Positions 1 through 8,806 of a stretch of 57,963 nt of DNA are shown in pieces. Made by a program: the position numbers and the translations under genes. The notes beneath the pieces were generated by a model, which made no database searches, was not told the origin of the DNA, and saw only the letters and a program-made list of their open reading frames with translations. The DNA is from Mycobacterium palustre (GTDB lineage: Bacteria; Actinomycetota; Actinomycetes; Mycobacteriales; Mycobacteriaceae), in the NCBI RefSeq assembly GCF_002101785.1, contig NZ_LQPJ01000052.1, positions 1-57,963 on the forward strand. The letters run 5' to 3'. The first letter of the stretch is position 1. The number at the start of each line of letters is the position of its first letter.

Positions 1-741
1 CGCAGCGGCCACTGGCCCCGCGGACTGGCCAACGGCTCCGACTGGGTCGGACGCAACCTCATGCGCCACCTCCTCGACTGGATCGAGGTCTGGCCACAAC
101 CCGACTGCAATATCACGGCCGAGAACAAGGAGATCGGGCTCAACGACTTCTACTTCTGGCAGGGCCAAAAGTACGGCACCGTGCAGTCGGCCGGCGTGAT
201 GGCGTCGCTGGCGTCCCTGGAGATGCTGACCAACCACCCCGGCTGGCGGCCCAGGGCGCTGCGACTGGTCAGCCCGCTGATGCGGCCGCTCTACGAGCGC
301 TTCCTGGGCGGCGGGCTGGTGCTGGCCGCGATGATGGAAGACCTGCCCTACCTCGACAACCGCATCCTGCCGCCCGACCGGCCCGGCGACGACGGCCGCC
401 AGCGGCTGCGACTTCGGTATCGGCTGCACGCCAGCGAACTCGAGCGCCGCGCGGTGTTTTTGCGGCAGGTAAAAGAGGCGCTGCGGCCGTTTCGCAAACT
501 CACCCTGCGCACCGGCGATCACAACTCGACCCTGGGCCATGTCTGCGGCACCTGCCGCTTTGGCACCGACCCCAAAACCAGCGTCCTCGACCCGCAAAAC
601 CGGGCCCACGAGGTGCACAACCTCTACGTCGTGGACGCGTCCTTCTTCCCCTCCAGTGCCGGGCTCAACCCCAGCCTGACCGTCGCCGCCAACGCCCTGC
701 GCGTGGCCACCCACATCAACGACACCGAATTCGCCAACTGA
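1..741 (+). CDS. GMC-family oxidoreductase, C-terminal part (5' end outside window)
   Basis: The frame is open from base 1 and shows about 246 residues of the substrate-binding and C-terminal part of a flavin-dependent glucose-methanol-choline oxidoreductase. Visible family marks are VGRNLMRH near the start, HVCGTCRFG holding the active-site His, and the C-terminal block LYVVDASFFPSSAGLNPSLT, whose Asn-Pro takes the second active-site position. The FAD-binding GxGxxG region lies upstream and cannot be seen. It would oxidise an alcohol, but the substrate is not readable. It is followed in the same direction by a hydrolase and a GAP protein, so a role in modifying a lipid or sugar of this locus is an inference. 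Confidence 0.88.
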   Translation, partial: RSGHWPRGLANGSDWVGRNLMRHLLDWIEVWPQPDCNITAENKEIGLNDFYFWQGQKYGTVQSAGVMASLASLEMLTNHPGWRPRALRLVSPLMRPLYERFLGGGLVLAAMMEDLPYLDNRILPPDRPGDDGRQRLRLRYRLHASELERRAVFLRQVKEALRPFRKLTLRTGDHNSTLGHVCGTCRFGTDPKTSVLDPQNRAHEVHNLYVVDASFFPSSAGLNPSLTVAANALRVATHINDTEFAN

Positions 742-810
742 GCAGAGTGCCGAAAGCGGGTGGTGAAATCCTTGAACCAACTTAGCCCATCGAGTGCATA
801 GGACCGCCGG

Positions 811-1605
811 GTGGATTTGTTTGTGCGAGAAACCGGCCCCGCCGGCGCGCCGGCTATCGTCTTCTTGCACGGCGGGGAATACACCGGCCAATCGTGGCAG
901 CCCGTGGTCGAGCGGATGCAGCGCTACCGTTGCCTGGTCCCCGACCTGCCGCAGCACGGCAAGAGCCGGGGGCTGGGCCCGTTCCGGATCGGCGAAACCG
1001 CCGCCGCGGTCGCAGAGCTCATCCGCGCGCGGGCGAGTTCCGGCCGGGCGCACGTGGTGGGCTTGTCGCTCGGCGCCCAGGTGGGCGCGCAGCTGCTGGC
1101 CACCGAGCCGGAGCTCGTCGACCGGGCGGTGCTGTGCGGAATCGTCATCAACGCGATCCCCGGCGCGCGCCTGTCGGCGTTCCTTTTGGGGCGCGTCGCG
1201 CGGGTCTCTCGGTTCGTGACCATCCGGATGAAGGCACCGCGCTACGCGAAAATCTCCTCGGCCACGATCCAAGACCGCCGCGAGGATCGGAACCCGATGG
1301 ACAGCGCCGAAATCGCCCAGATCGTCGAGGAATCCGCGGGGTTCACGCTTCCGCCCGGCCTCGACAAATCGGATTCGCCCACGCTATTTCTGACCGGAAC
1401 CTACGAGATGCCGTTCGTACGCCGTTCCGCGGCGGCGCTGGCGCGGCGAATGCCCAACGGAATCGACATGATCGCCACCGGCATGCTCCACGACTGGCCC
1501 CTTCGCTGCCCCGACCTGTTCTCCCGCACCGTCGACGGTTGGCTTTCCGGAACGGCGCTGCCGCCAGAGATCGAATCGCCTTTTGCGGCGCGCGACGGCA
1601 AATGA
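811..1605 (+). CDS. alpha/beta hydrolase
   Basis: A 264-residue single-domain alpha/beta hydrolase. The oxyanion strand reads VFLHGGEY near residue 17, the nucleophile elbow is GLSLGA with Ser86, and a likely catalytic His is in GMLHDWP near the C terminus. The GTG start has an AGGA seven bases upstream. It lies 69 bp after the oxidoreductase and 21 bp before the GAP gene, so the three may be co-transcribed. Substrate unknown: an ester or thioester of the lipid made by this locus is a guess from context. Length is normal for the family and no key residue is missing. Confidence 0.85.
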   Translation: MDLFVRETGPAGAPAIVFLHGGEYTGQSWQPVVERMQRYRCLVPDLPQHGKSRGLGPFRIGETAAAVAELIRARASSGRAHVVGLSLGAQVGAQLLATEPELVDRAVLCGIVINAIPGARLSAFLLGRVARVSRFVTIRMKAPRYAKISSATIQDRREDRNPMDSAEIAQIVEESAGFTLPPGLDKSDSPTLFLTGTYEMPFVRRSAAALARRMPNGIDMIATGMLHDWPLRCPDLFSRTVDGWLSGTALPPEIESPFAARDGK

Positions 1606-1626
1606 CCCGGCGGTAGTGTTCCGACC

Positions 1627-2403
1627 GTGTGGAGCTCAGTGCTGCTGGTGCCGACGCTTCTGCTCACGCTCGATCCCGTGCGCCTCGGCCTGATCCTCCT
1701 GCTGATCACCCGACCACGGCCCCTGCAAAGCCTGTGCACGTACTGGGTGGGCGCCATGACCTCGAGCGTGCCCTACATGCTGGTTCCGCTGACCGTCCTG
1801 CACCTCACCCCATCCTTGCGGTCGTTCGCCGAACGCTATGCCACCCCGGCCACGCTTGCCAGCCCCGCCGTCCGGCACACCCAAATCGGCATCGGAGTGG
1901 TCGCGCTGTCGATCGCCGCGGTGCTGGCGGCCCGCCTCCGGGCGCGTCGGCGCGCCACCGTGGCGGCCCCGGCCGGGGCGCCGTCGACACTCCCGCCGGG
2001 CCGGGATGCGGCGACCAGAAACGGCTCCGCGCGCCGGGGGTGGCGCGCCCGCACCTACGGCGCGTGGGAAAACGGGTCCATTTGGCCCGCATTCGTCTTC
2101 GGCGTCCTGTCAGGGCCGCCGCCTTTGACGGCCCTTTTGGTGCTGACCACCATCATGGCCTCGGGCGCCGCGATCGGCGCGCAGGTCGGCCTCGCCCTCG
2201 TCTGGGTGGTCGGCATGTTCGCGGTCGTCGAGATCATTCTGCTCAGCCACCTGGCCGCGCCCGCGAAAACCCATGCGGCCCTGCAGTTTCTGCACGACTG
2301 GATTTTGGCCCACCGGCGGCAGGTACTGATAACCATGGTCGCCGTGGCCGGGGTCGCGATGCTGGCCCTCGGCGTCGGCGGCGGCATGGGGGCCGGTCGC
2401 TGA
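1627..2403 (+). CDS. GAP/Sap-family transmembrane protein (lipid addressing)
   Basis: A 258-residue polytopic membrane protein opening SSVLLVPTLLLTLDPVRLGL, with about six hydrophobic segments and a basic Arg-rich linker near residues 98-120. This resembles the GAP family (PF11139): Gap is needed for glycopeptidolipid transport to the surface in M. smegmatis and Sap helps transport sulfolipid-1 in M. tuberculosis. The GTG start has no strong Shine-Dalgarno sequence; a second in-frame GTG lies four codons on. It converges with the glycosyltransferase, leaving only 15 bp. Its presence beside MmpS/MmpL genes argues for a surface-lipid export role. Family assignment is from recognition of sequence pattern, not a profile search. 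Confidence 0.8.
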   Translation: MWSSVLLVPTLLLTLDPVRLGLILLLITRPRPLQSLCTYWVGAMTSSVPYMLVPLTVLHLTPSLRSFAERYATPATLASPAVRHTQIGIGVVALSIAAVLAARLRARRRATVAAPAGAPSTLPPGRDAATRNGSARRGWRARTYGAWENGSIWPAFVFGVLSGPPPLTALLVLTTIMASGAAIGAQVGLALVWVVGMFAVVEIILLSHLAAPAKTHAALQFLHDWILAHRRQVLITMVAVAGVAMLALGVGGGMGAGR

Positions 2404-2418
2404 CGGCCGGGGCGCCGA

Positions 2419-3699
2419 TCAGCCGACCCGCCGCAGGCGGGCGAAATCCTCCACGTGATCGGCGGCGGCGGCAACGCTCTCGGCGGGTTGCGTCATCCGG
2501 GTGGCGACTTCGCGGGCCCGCGCGGCGTATCGCGGGGCCAGGATCCGGCGCAGGTCCGCGACCAGAGACCGTTCCGTCGTGGCTGAAAAGCGCCGGGCGG
2601 TGCCCACTTTCAGCCGTTTGACCGCGGCCCCCCAGATCCCCTGCACGTCGGCCATCCAGAGGATCAACGTGGGCACGCCCGCGCGCAGGCCCGCCGCCGT
2701 GGTGCCCGCGCCACCGTGGTGCACGACGGCGCGACAGGCCGGGAAGATCGCCGCGTAGTTCACCGCGCCGACGACCTTGACGTGCTCGAAGCTAGTGACG
2801 TCGCCGAAGTCGGTCCAGCCGGCACTGACCAGCGCCCGCTCGCCCAGCTGCGCGCAGGCCGCCGCGATCATGGCGAGCGCCTCGGCCGGAGATTCGATCG
2901 GAATGCTGCCGAACCCGAAGAAGATCGGCGGCGTTCCCGCGGCGATCCAAGCGGCGACCTCGTCGTCGGCCTGGGTCGCCAGCTCCAGCGTCAGCGTGCC
3001 GACAAAGGGCCGCTTGGGGGGCCGCTGCCCGTTCCATTTCGCCCACTCGGCGGCCAGCCCCGGAAAGCACACCTCGTCGTACGCCTGGATCTCCAGCGAT
3101 CCGCGTGCGGCGATCCGCCGCGGCGCCGGGCCTGTCGCCCTCGGCAAACCCAATTCGCGCCGCTGCGCGTCCTCGCCCCGCTTGACCCCGCGCCAGACCA
3201 ACCACTCGTACACCCGCATCGCCGAGCGCACCACGGGCGCCGGCAGCATCGGAACGAGGCGGCCGTTGACCCTTATCGGAAACCACAACAGCGTCGCCAG
3301 CGGAAGGTCGCGATGCTCGGCGACGTTGGCCGCCAGTTCCTGGTAGCTCATGCCGGTCAAAAGCAGGTCGGCGCCCTCGGCGAGCGCCGTCAGCGTCGCG
3401 CTCATCTCCGCCCACCGCTGGATGCCCGGCTCGCGAGCCTCGCGCAGCAGCGCCTTGACATCCCGGATCCTCCAGAGGCTGCGAAAGAGCCGCGCCCAGA
3501 AGTTGCGGGTCGCTTCCAGCCAGGCCTGCGTGTCCGGGCCGTATTCGATCGCCGGTAGCCCGACCGACTCCGCGAACCCGACCAAATCGGGCGGGACGGC
3601 CATGCGCACGTCGTGGCCTCGGCGCAGTAGCTCACGGCCGACGGCGATGCCGGGCTCGACATCGCCGCGAGTTCCATAGAAAGCGAGCACGAATCTCAT
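2419..3699 (-). CDS. UDP-glycosyltransferase-like glycosyltransferase (GT1/MGT type)
   Basis: A 426-residue GT-B enzyme. The N terminus MRFVLAFYGTRGDVEPG is the acceptor-domain signature of the family that includes the Gtf enzymes of mycobacterial glycopeptidolipid synthesis. The C-terminal nucleotide-sugar site reads VVHHGGAGTTAAGLRAGVPT. It would transfer a hexose or deoxyhexose to a lipid or peptidolipid at the cytosolic membrane face. The ATG start has GGAG about nine bases upstream. It is transcribed with, and just downstream of, the sulfotransferase gene (21 bp gap). Which sugar and acceptor are used cannot be read from sequence. Confidence 0.88.
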   Translation of the reverse strand: MRFVLAFYGTRGDVEPGIAVGRELLRRGHDVRMAVPPDLVGFAESVGLPAIEYGPDTQAWLEATRNFWARLFRSLWRIRDVKALLREAREPGIQRWAEMSATLTALAEGADLLLTGMSYQELAANVAEHRDLPLATLLWFPIRVNGRLVPMLPAPVVRSAMRVYEWLVWRGVKRGEDAQRRELGLPRATGPAPRRIAARGSLEIQAYDEVCFPGLAAEWAKWNGQRPPKRPFVGTLTLELATQADDEVAAWIAAGTPPIFFGFGSIPIESPAEALAMIAAACAQLGERALVSAGWTDFGDVTSFEHVKVVGAVNYAAIFPACRAVVHHGGAGTTAAGLRAGVPTLILWMADVQGIWGAAVKRLKVGTARRFSATTERSLVADLRRILAPRYAARAREVATRMTQPAESVAAAADHVEDFARLRRVG

Positions 3700-3720
3700 C
3701 GGCGGGTCTCCGACCTTCGA

Positions 3721-4743
3721 TTACGCCCACGTCTCGTTTCGCCGGCGCGCGATGGCGTTGAGCCTGATGAAGAGGTTGACGACCGAGATCGGGATGCGTC
3801 GGTACACCCGGCTGAGCTGGTCGAAATTGTCGAACGCGATCCGAAAACCTTCTTCGCTCGCCCGATAGGCCTCGAAAACGTTATCCAGCGCGGTTTGATC
3901 CCAGGGCTCGTCGCGGGCGGCCGCGCTCAGCGCTTCGTGGGCCACCGGAATCCAGTCCGCACCGAAAACTCGGGTCGCCGAGTGATCGTTTCGGTGGTGC
4001 CGCAAAGCGGGCGCCAGGAACTTCTCGACGGCATCCTCATTCCGGACATCTAAATCGATTGCCAGCGCCGCGGAAATCCGCTTGACTTCGCGGCGCCAAT
4101 CGTCCATGAGATTGGCGTAGTCAACGAACACCCGCGGCAAGCCGCGGGTGTCTCTTTCGGCCAGCAGGCTGTATTTCAACCACAACGCGCTTCCCAGCTC
4201 CGGCGTGACGCTTGCACCCGCCATCAACGACTGGACGGCTTCTTCGGGGTGGCGCACCGCGATCGCTGCCGCGGGCGCGAATCCGGCCTGACGCGCCGCC
4301 TCCAGCCACATACCCGCGATGGCCGTAATCTTCGGGTCCTTGATGACCACGAGCGGCGCGGCGGGCAGCGAGGTGAAAAATGCCCGCATCTTGGCGATGT
4401 ACGCGGCCGTCTCGTCGGCGCCGAACGCGCCCTCCTCCTGCAGGCGCAACGTCGGATCGAACCCGGCGCTGCCGTGGCGGCGCAGGATCGTTCCGTTGAG
4501 GTAGACGGCGGCGCGGGGCTCCCAGAAGCCGGCGGGATCGCGCGCGGTCGCGCCCAGCAGCCCGGGCGGAAGCGCCGCGCCGCACAGCGACAAGACCCGC
4601 GTCAACGCCGACGTTCCGGACCGCGCAAACCCCAGCACGAACAGAGCCGTGGGGCGCGACTCCGAACCGGGCCGCGCGCCCGGGGTCACCACCGCAACTC
4701 GCCGCTCGACGCCATGCGCGACGCGCGCGGGCGCCACCGGCAC
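3721..4743 (-). CDS. PAPS-dependent sulfotransferase family protein
   Basis: A 340-residue protein with the P-loop-like 5'-phosphosulfate loop GFARSGTSALTR (about residues 38-49), where the sulfotransferase family places its PAPS-binding site. Later parts contain RHPEEAV and an acidic-aromatic region compatible with this fold. It would move a sulfuryl group from PAPS to a hydroxyl of a glycolipid. It shares a strand with the glycosyltransferase. The GTG start at 4743 is uncertain: further GTG codons near codons 18-19 would remove a low-complexity N terminus. Family members of this kind also occur with no proven sulfotransfer, so activity is inferred. Confidence 0.78.
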   Translation of the reverse strand: MPVAPARVAHGVERRVAVVTPGARPGSESRPTALFVLGFARSGTSALTRVLSLCGAALPPGLLGATARDPAGFWEPRAAVYLNGTILRRHGSAGFDPTLRLQEEGAFGADETAAYIAKMRAFFTSLPAAPLVVIKDPKITAIAGMWLEAARQAGFAPAAAIAVRHPEEAVQSLMAGASVTPELGSALWLKYSLLAERDTRGLPRVFVDYANLMDDWRREVKRISAALAIDLDVRNEDAVEKFLAPALRHHRNDHSATRVFGADWIPVAHEALSAAARDEPWDQTALDNVFEAYRASEEGFRIAFDNFDQLSRVYRRIPISVVNLFIRLNAIARRRNETWA

Positions 4744-5043
4744 AGCCGTTCGGGATGCGTTGCGCGGTTACGGTCGACCGCCGCGGCGCCGGACCATGAA
4801 GTCACGACAACACCATAAGGGCCCGCCGCCTCTCGCCGCGCAATGTCGCGCAATTTCGGGCGGGTCACATTCCATACGTCCCGCCGGAAAATGCGCGATT
4901 CTCCTTGACCGAAGGCCGCCCGAAAATGCTGGGCCAAGCTAAAGTCCCGAAGCTAACCTGATGCGATGATTTCGTACCCACCCCCAAAGGGCGCCGCCGT
5001 GGCGCCCGGCGCCACCCCGCGCAGCCAGCTCGGGAGCTGATCG
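4744..5043. other. divergent intergenic region, 300 bp
   Basis: This stretch separates the leftward sulfotransferase gene from the rightward acyltransferase gene and must hold both promoters. On the + strand a TTGACC hexamer (4915-4920) precedes a TAAAGT hexamer at 4940-4945, a possible -35/-10 pair with a 19-bp spacer. The heptamer AAGCTAA occurs twice, 14 bp apart, at 4936 and 4950. GGGAG seven bases before GTG 5044 is a good Shine-Dalgarno. No short gene with convincing coding character was seen. Confidence 0.4.
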
Positions 5044-6453
5044 GTGCCGGTCCCGATCCTGCCAACCGGCGAGTCGTCCGGCAGCCGGACGCCCAGCGGT
5101 GCCGCGCGGCCGGATAACCGGCTCACGTTCGTGGACCAAGCGTTCTTCGCGGGGCAGCGCGCCGCCGGCCAGACCGAAGTGATGCAGGTCGTCTGGCTTT
5201 ACGAGCACCCCATCGACCTCGACGGCCTGCGGCGTTTTCACCAAAATCTGCGTCACGGATTGTTGGCGCGGCTGATCGAGCGTTCGCCGCTGCCCTTCGG
5301 TCGGCATCGATGGGTCCTGGATCCGGGGCACCCGGAAATCGACTTCGCCGAGCGCGCCCGTCCCCGCGCCGAACTCAGCGACTGGGCCGACGAGCGCTCA
5401 CAACTGCCCGTCGATCCGGAATCGGGGCCCGGCTGGCACCTCGGCGTGCTACCGCTGACCGATGGCTCGACCGCCGTCAGCCTGGTGGCTTCGCACTACC
5501 TGCTCGACGGCATCGGCTTTCTCGTCGCGATCATCGAGGCGATCCTGGGCAACGCGCACGACCTCGGCTACCCGCCACCGCGGTCTCGCACCCGACTGCG
5601 CGCACTGGTTCAGGACGCCCGCCAAACGGTGCGGGACGCGCCCGAGGCCGGCCGCGCGCTCGTCGCGCTGGCCAAACTGACCCGCCGGCAGCGGCGCGAC
5701 GGCACCCGACCGCCGGCCCCCCGACCCGCCGCCCCCGTCGAAGGCGGCGACGACGAGCCCGTCGTGGTGCCCGGCGTCACGATCGCCGTCGGCCTGGAAG
5801 AGTGGGACTTGCGCGCGAAGGCCCTCGGCGGCACGAGCAACACGCTGGCCGCCGGGCTGACCGCGAAACTCGCCGAGCGCCTCGGCCGCCGGCGCGCCAG
5901 CGACGGCGCCGTGACCCTGCAGCTGATCTTGAGCGACCGCACCGAGGGCGATACCCGTGCCGTTGCCGTCTCCCTGGCCCGCGCCAGCGTCGACCCCACG
6001 CGGCTGACCGAGGATCTGAGCGAAGCGCGCGCGGCGATCAAGAACGCGCTGCAGGCGTGCCGCGAAACGCCGGATGCGTCCTCGCAGCTCGCCGCGCTGA
6101 GCCCGTTCACGCCGAAACGAACTTGGCGGCGGGGGGTCGACGCGGCGTTCGCCGATCCCGATCGCCCGGTGGTGTGTTCCAACCTCGGCGACGTGGGCTC
6201 GGTGGTGAGCCTGATCGACGGCACCCACTGCGACTACGCCTTCGCCCGGGGGATCAGGCAGTGCGTGACCCGACGGTGGCTCGACCGAACGGGCGGCCAG
6301 CTGCAACTGCTGTCGCTGCGCACGCCGCCGCTGGGCAGGATCTTCGTTCACGTCCTGGCTTACCGACCGGGCGCCGAAAACACCAAGCCCGCGTTGCGGG
6401 AGGTGGCCGCGCGCACGCTGGCCGAGTTCGGCCTGACTGGCGACATCGATTGA
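5044..6453 (+). CDS. condensation-domain acyltransferase (PapA / WS-DGAT-like)
   Basis: A 469-residue protein with one CoA-dependent acyltransferase (condensation superfamily) fold. The catalytic HxxxDG motif is intact as HYLLDG, His151 to Gly156, after LVAS. An Arg/Pro/Gly-rich linker lies near residues 220-245, and the C-terminal half has VVCSNLGDVGS in the position of the floor-loop/DFGWG-type region. Such proteins (PapA enzymes, wax ester synthases) transfer acyl groups from CoA or carrier protein to lipid or trehalose hydroxyls. It lies between the sulfotransferase/glycosyltransferase pair and the exporter genes, which suggests acylation of the exported lipid. WS/DGAT and PapA affiliation cannot be separated here. 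Confidence 0.78.
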   Translation: MPVPILPTGESSGSRTPSGAARPDNRLTFVDQAFFAGQRAAGQTEVMQVVWLYEHPIDLDGLRRFHQNLRHGLLARLIERSPLPFGRHRWVLDPGHPEIDFAERARPRAELSDWADERSQLPVDPESGPGWHLGVLPLTDGSTAVSLVASHYLLDGIGFLVAIIEAILGNAHDLGYPPPRSRTRLRALVQDARQTVRDAPEAGRALVALAKLTRRQRRDGTRPPAPRPAAPVEGGDDEPVVVPGVTIAVGLEEWDLRAKALGGTSNTLAAGLTAKLAERLGRRRASDGAVTLQLILSDRTEGDTRAVAVSLARASVDPTRLTEDLSEARAAIKNALQACRETPDASSQLAALSPFTPKRTWRRGVDAAFADPDRPVVCSNLGDVGSVVSLIDGTHCDYAFARGIRQCVTRRWLDRTGGQLQLLSLRTPPLGRIFVHVLAYRPGAENTKPALREVAARTLAEFGLTGDID

Positions 6454-6526
6454 CGAACCGAGCCGCTTTCGCGGCCACGGCCGAAACATGGTCGAAGTCC
6501 GGACCAGCCCTGGACTAGGGTGTGGA

Positions 6527-6550
6527 CCGTTATTGCACTCGTGTCTGCTA
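6527..6550 (+). promoter_or_regulatory. shared 24-bp upstream element, copy 1
   Basis: The 24 bases beginning CCGTTATTGCACTCGTGTC match the element at 8158-8181 at 21 of 24 positions. It ends 47 bp before the ATG of the MFS exporter. It contains TTGCAC, which could serve as a -35 hexamer. Conservation in front of two separate genes of one locus, in otherwise unrelated non-coding sequence, suggests a common promoter or regulator site. Regulator unknown. Confidence 0.55.
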
Positions 6551-6597
6551 ACGCGACGTGAGCGGGCACCCACGCACCCGACGGCACCAGCCATGAG

Positions 6598-8118
6598 ATG
6601 AGCGGGCCTATGCAGGTCGAGCCGACCACGGCGGGCGACACGGGTCGGCAGCCGGCGACCCGGCTGCCGGCGCGGCAGTTCGTCGCCGTCGTCAGCGCCC
6701 TCGGCGGCATCCAGCTGCTGGCGATGATGGACGGCACCGTCGCGATCTTCGCGCTCCCGAAGATCCAGAACGAGCTGGGGCTATCGGATGCCGCGCGGAG
6801 TTGGGTGATCACCAGCTACGTGCTGGCCGCCGGGGGCCTGATGCTGTTGGGCGGCCGCATCGGCGACACCATCGGGCACAAGCGGACCCTGATCGTCGGC
6901 GCGGCGCTGTTCACCATCACGTCGGCCATGTGCGGAGTCGCCTGGGACGGAAGCCTGCTCGTGGTGGCCCGGCTGCTGAAGGGCGTGGCGGCGGCCATCG
7001 TCGCGCCCACGGCCATGGCGCTGGTCGCGACGACGTTCCCCAAGGGGCCGTCACGCAACGCCGCGATGGCGGTGTTCGGCGCGATGGCCAGCGTCGGGTC
7101 GGTGGTGGGCCTGGTGGCGGGCGGGGCGCTCACCGAGGTGTCGTGGCGGCTGGCGTTCCTGGTGAACGTGCCGATCGGGCTGGTGGTGATCTACCTGTCC
7201 TGCGTGGCGCTGCGGGAGACCGTCAAGGAGCGGATGAAGCTCGACGCCCTCGGGGGTGTGCTGGCCACGCTGGCCTGCACCGCGTCCGTCCTGGCGTTGA
7301 CCACGGGCCCGGAGACGGGCTGGCCGTCGGGGGTCACCGTCGGCTCAGCCGCGGTGGCCGTGGCGGCGTTTGTCGCGTTCGCCCTGGTGGAGCGGACGGC
7401 CGAGAACCCCATCGTGCCGTTGGGACTGTTCTTCGACCGCAACCGCATGGCCACGTTCGCCGCCACATTCCTCACCGGCGGGGTGACGTTCACCATGGCC
7501 GTGCTGATCGCCCTGTACGTGCAAAACATCATGGGCTACGGGCCGATGCGCGCGGCGATCGGCTTTATCCCGTTCGGCTTCGCGACCGCCGTCGGGGCCG
7601 CCGCGGCCTCGCGGCTGGTGTCGTGGTTCCCGCCGCGGGTGGTGGTGATCGCCGGCGTCGTCGTGCTGCTGGGCGCGATCCTGTGCGGGGCGACGCTCGG
7701 CCGCGGCATGCCGTACTTCCCCGATCTCGCGCTGCCGATCGTCGTCGCGGGCATCGGTCTCGGCATGATCAACGTGCCCCTCGGGCTCGCGCTGATCGCC
7801 AGCGTCGGCGTCGACCAGATCGGTCCCGCCTCGGCGGTCGCGTTGATGCTGCGGAGCCTGGCCGGACCGCTGGTGATGGCCGTCGTCCAGGCCGCCATCG
7901 CGGCGCGCACGCTGCGCCTCGGCGGCGTTCACGGGCCGGTGAAGTCGATGACCGAGGCACAGTTGCGGGCGCTGGACCACGGCTACTCCTACGGCTGGAT
8001 GTGGCTGGGCGGGGTTGTCGTTCTCATCGCGGCGATGGCGCTGCTCATCGGCTACACCGCGCAGCAGGTGGCGCGCGCGCAAGAAGTCAAGAGGGCGGTC
8101 GATGCGCAGGGGCGCTAG
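6598..8118 (+). CDS. MFS drug:H+ antiporter-2 type exporter (14 TM)
   Basis: A 506-residue major facilitator of the EmrB/QacA (DHA2) kind with about 14 hydrophobic segments. The N-terminal helix contains LAMMDGTVAIFALPKIQNEL (the family's D1-type motif around residue 42), followed by WVITSYVLAAGGLMLLGGR and the loop GGRIGDTIGHKRTL (motif A). It would export an amphipathic small molecule or lipid across the inner membrane by proton antiport. ATG 6598 is used; an ATG five bases upstream terminates at once. The gene stands alone after the shared 24-bp element and ends 73 bp before mmpS. Its place between acyltransferase and MmpS/MmpL suggests a flippase-like or efflux role in the lipid locus; this is inferred. 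Confidence 0.9.
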   Translation: MSGPMQVEPTTAGDTGRQPATRLPARQFVAVVSALGGIQLLAMMDGTVAIFALPKIQNELGLSDAARSWVITSYVLAAGGLMLLGGRIGDTIGHKRTLIVGAALFTITSAMCGVAWDGSLLVVARLLKGVAAAIVAPTAMALVATTFPKGPSRNAAMAVFGAMASVGSVVGLVAGGALTEVSWRLAFLVNVPIGLVVIYLSCVALRETVKERMKLDALGGVLATLACTASVLALTTGPETGWPSGVTVGSAAVAVAAFVAFALVERTAENPIVPLGLFFDRNRMATFAATFLTGGVTFTMAVLIALYVQNIMGYGPMRAAIGFIPFGFATAVGAAAASRLVSWFPPRVVVIAGVVVLLGAILCGATLGRGMPYFPDLALPIVVAGIGLGMINVPLGLALIASVGVDQIGPASAVALMLRSLAGPLVMAVVQAAIAARTLRLGGVHGPVKSMTEAQLRALDHGYSYGWMWLGGVVVLIAAMALLIGYTAQQVARAQEVKRAVDAQGR

Positions 8119-8157
8119 TTCGCCGGCGGGCCGCGTGGTCTCTTAAAAAATTTGGAG

Positions 8158-8181
8158 CCGTTATTGAACTCGTGTCGGTTA
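8158..8181 (+). promoter_or_regulatory. shared 24-bp upstream element, copy 2
   Basis: Second copy of the element at 6527-6550, beginning CCGTTATTGAACTCGTGTC. It ends 10 bp before the GTG at 8192. If TTGAAC acts as a -35 hexamer, transcription could begin close to that GTG and give a nearly leaderless mmpS transcript. An A-rich TTAAAAAATTT tract lies just upstream. Confidence 0.55.
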
Positions 8182-8191
8182 GTGTAAGTCC

Positions 8192-8806
8192 GTGGTTGAA
8201 GGCAGCGTGCGCGATTTCGAGCGGGCCCCGTCCGATGCCGCCGTCGGGGTTGGCGAAAGCGCCGGCCCCCAGCCGGGCCGTCGGCGTCTTTTTCCGCGCG
8301 CTGCTCGACAGGCTCCGCCCGCACCTGGCAGGCCGGGCCGACCGGGAAGGGGCGACCGGAATCCGAGGTCCGTCATTTTCCGGGGTTTGCGGCGGCTCTG
8401 GATTCCGCTGGTCGTGCTCGTCGTGGTGGGCGCCGGCGGGCTGACCGTGTCGCGGCTGCACGGCATCTTCGGCTCGGAAAAGCGGCTGTCCTATGCCGAC
8501 ACCAAGGTCGACAACAGCAAGCCCTTCAATCCCAAGCGCCTGAAATACGAAATCTTCGGGCCGCCGGGGACCGAGGCCGAGATCAGCTATTTCGACGCCA
8601 ACGGCGATCCGCAGCACGTCGACGGGGCGAAGCTGCCGTGGTCGTTGGAGTTCCCGATCACCACCGCGGCGTCCATCGGAAGTATTGCCGCACAGGGAGA
8701 TAGCGACAGTATCGGCTGCCGCATCACGGTGGACGGCGTGGTCAAGGCCGAGAAGGTCACCAACGAAGTCAGCGCCTTCGCCTCATGCCTGTTGAAGGCC
8801 GCATGA
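8192..8806 (+). CDS. MmpS-family membrane protein (MmpS4-like)
   Basis: Small membrane protein that assists MmpL transporters. From about residue 66 it follows MmpS4: a membrane anchor [18 protein letters not shown], then the periplasmic beta domain with [26 protein letters not shown] and [14 protein letters not shown]. The frame is open from GTG 8192 (204 aa) with a Pro/Arg-rich N terminus of about 65 residues that typical 140-residue MmpS proteins lack; TTG 8387 would give 139 residues, the usual size. The true start is therefore unsettled. The stop codon overlaps the ATG of mmpL (ATGA), showing translational coupling. Confidence 0.88.
   Translation: MVEGSVRDFERAPSDAAVGVGESAGPQPGRRRLFPRAARQAPPAPGRPGRPGRGDRNPRSVIFRGLRRLWIPLVVLVVVGAGGLTVSRLHGIFGSEKRLSYADTKVDNSKPFNPKRLKYEIFGPPGTEAEISYFDANGDPQHVDGAKLPWSLEFPITTAASIGSIAAQGDSDSIGCRITVDGVVKAEKVTNEVSAFASCLLKAA

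Noticed and set aside
2719..3558. Long rightward open frames opposite the glycosyltransferase.
   Set aside because: They are GC-rich shadow frames, Arg/Pro-rich with no domain, and the leftward frame has full glycosyltransferase motifs.
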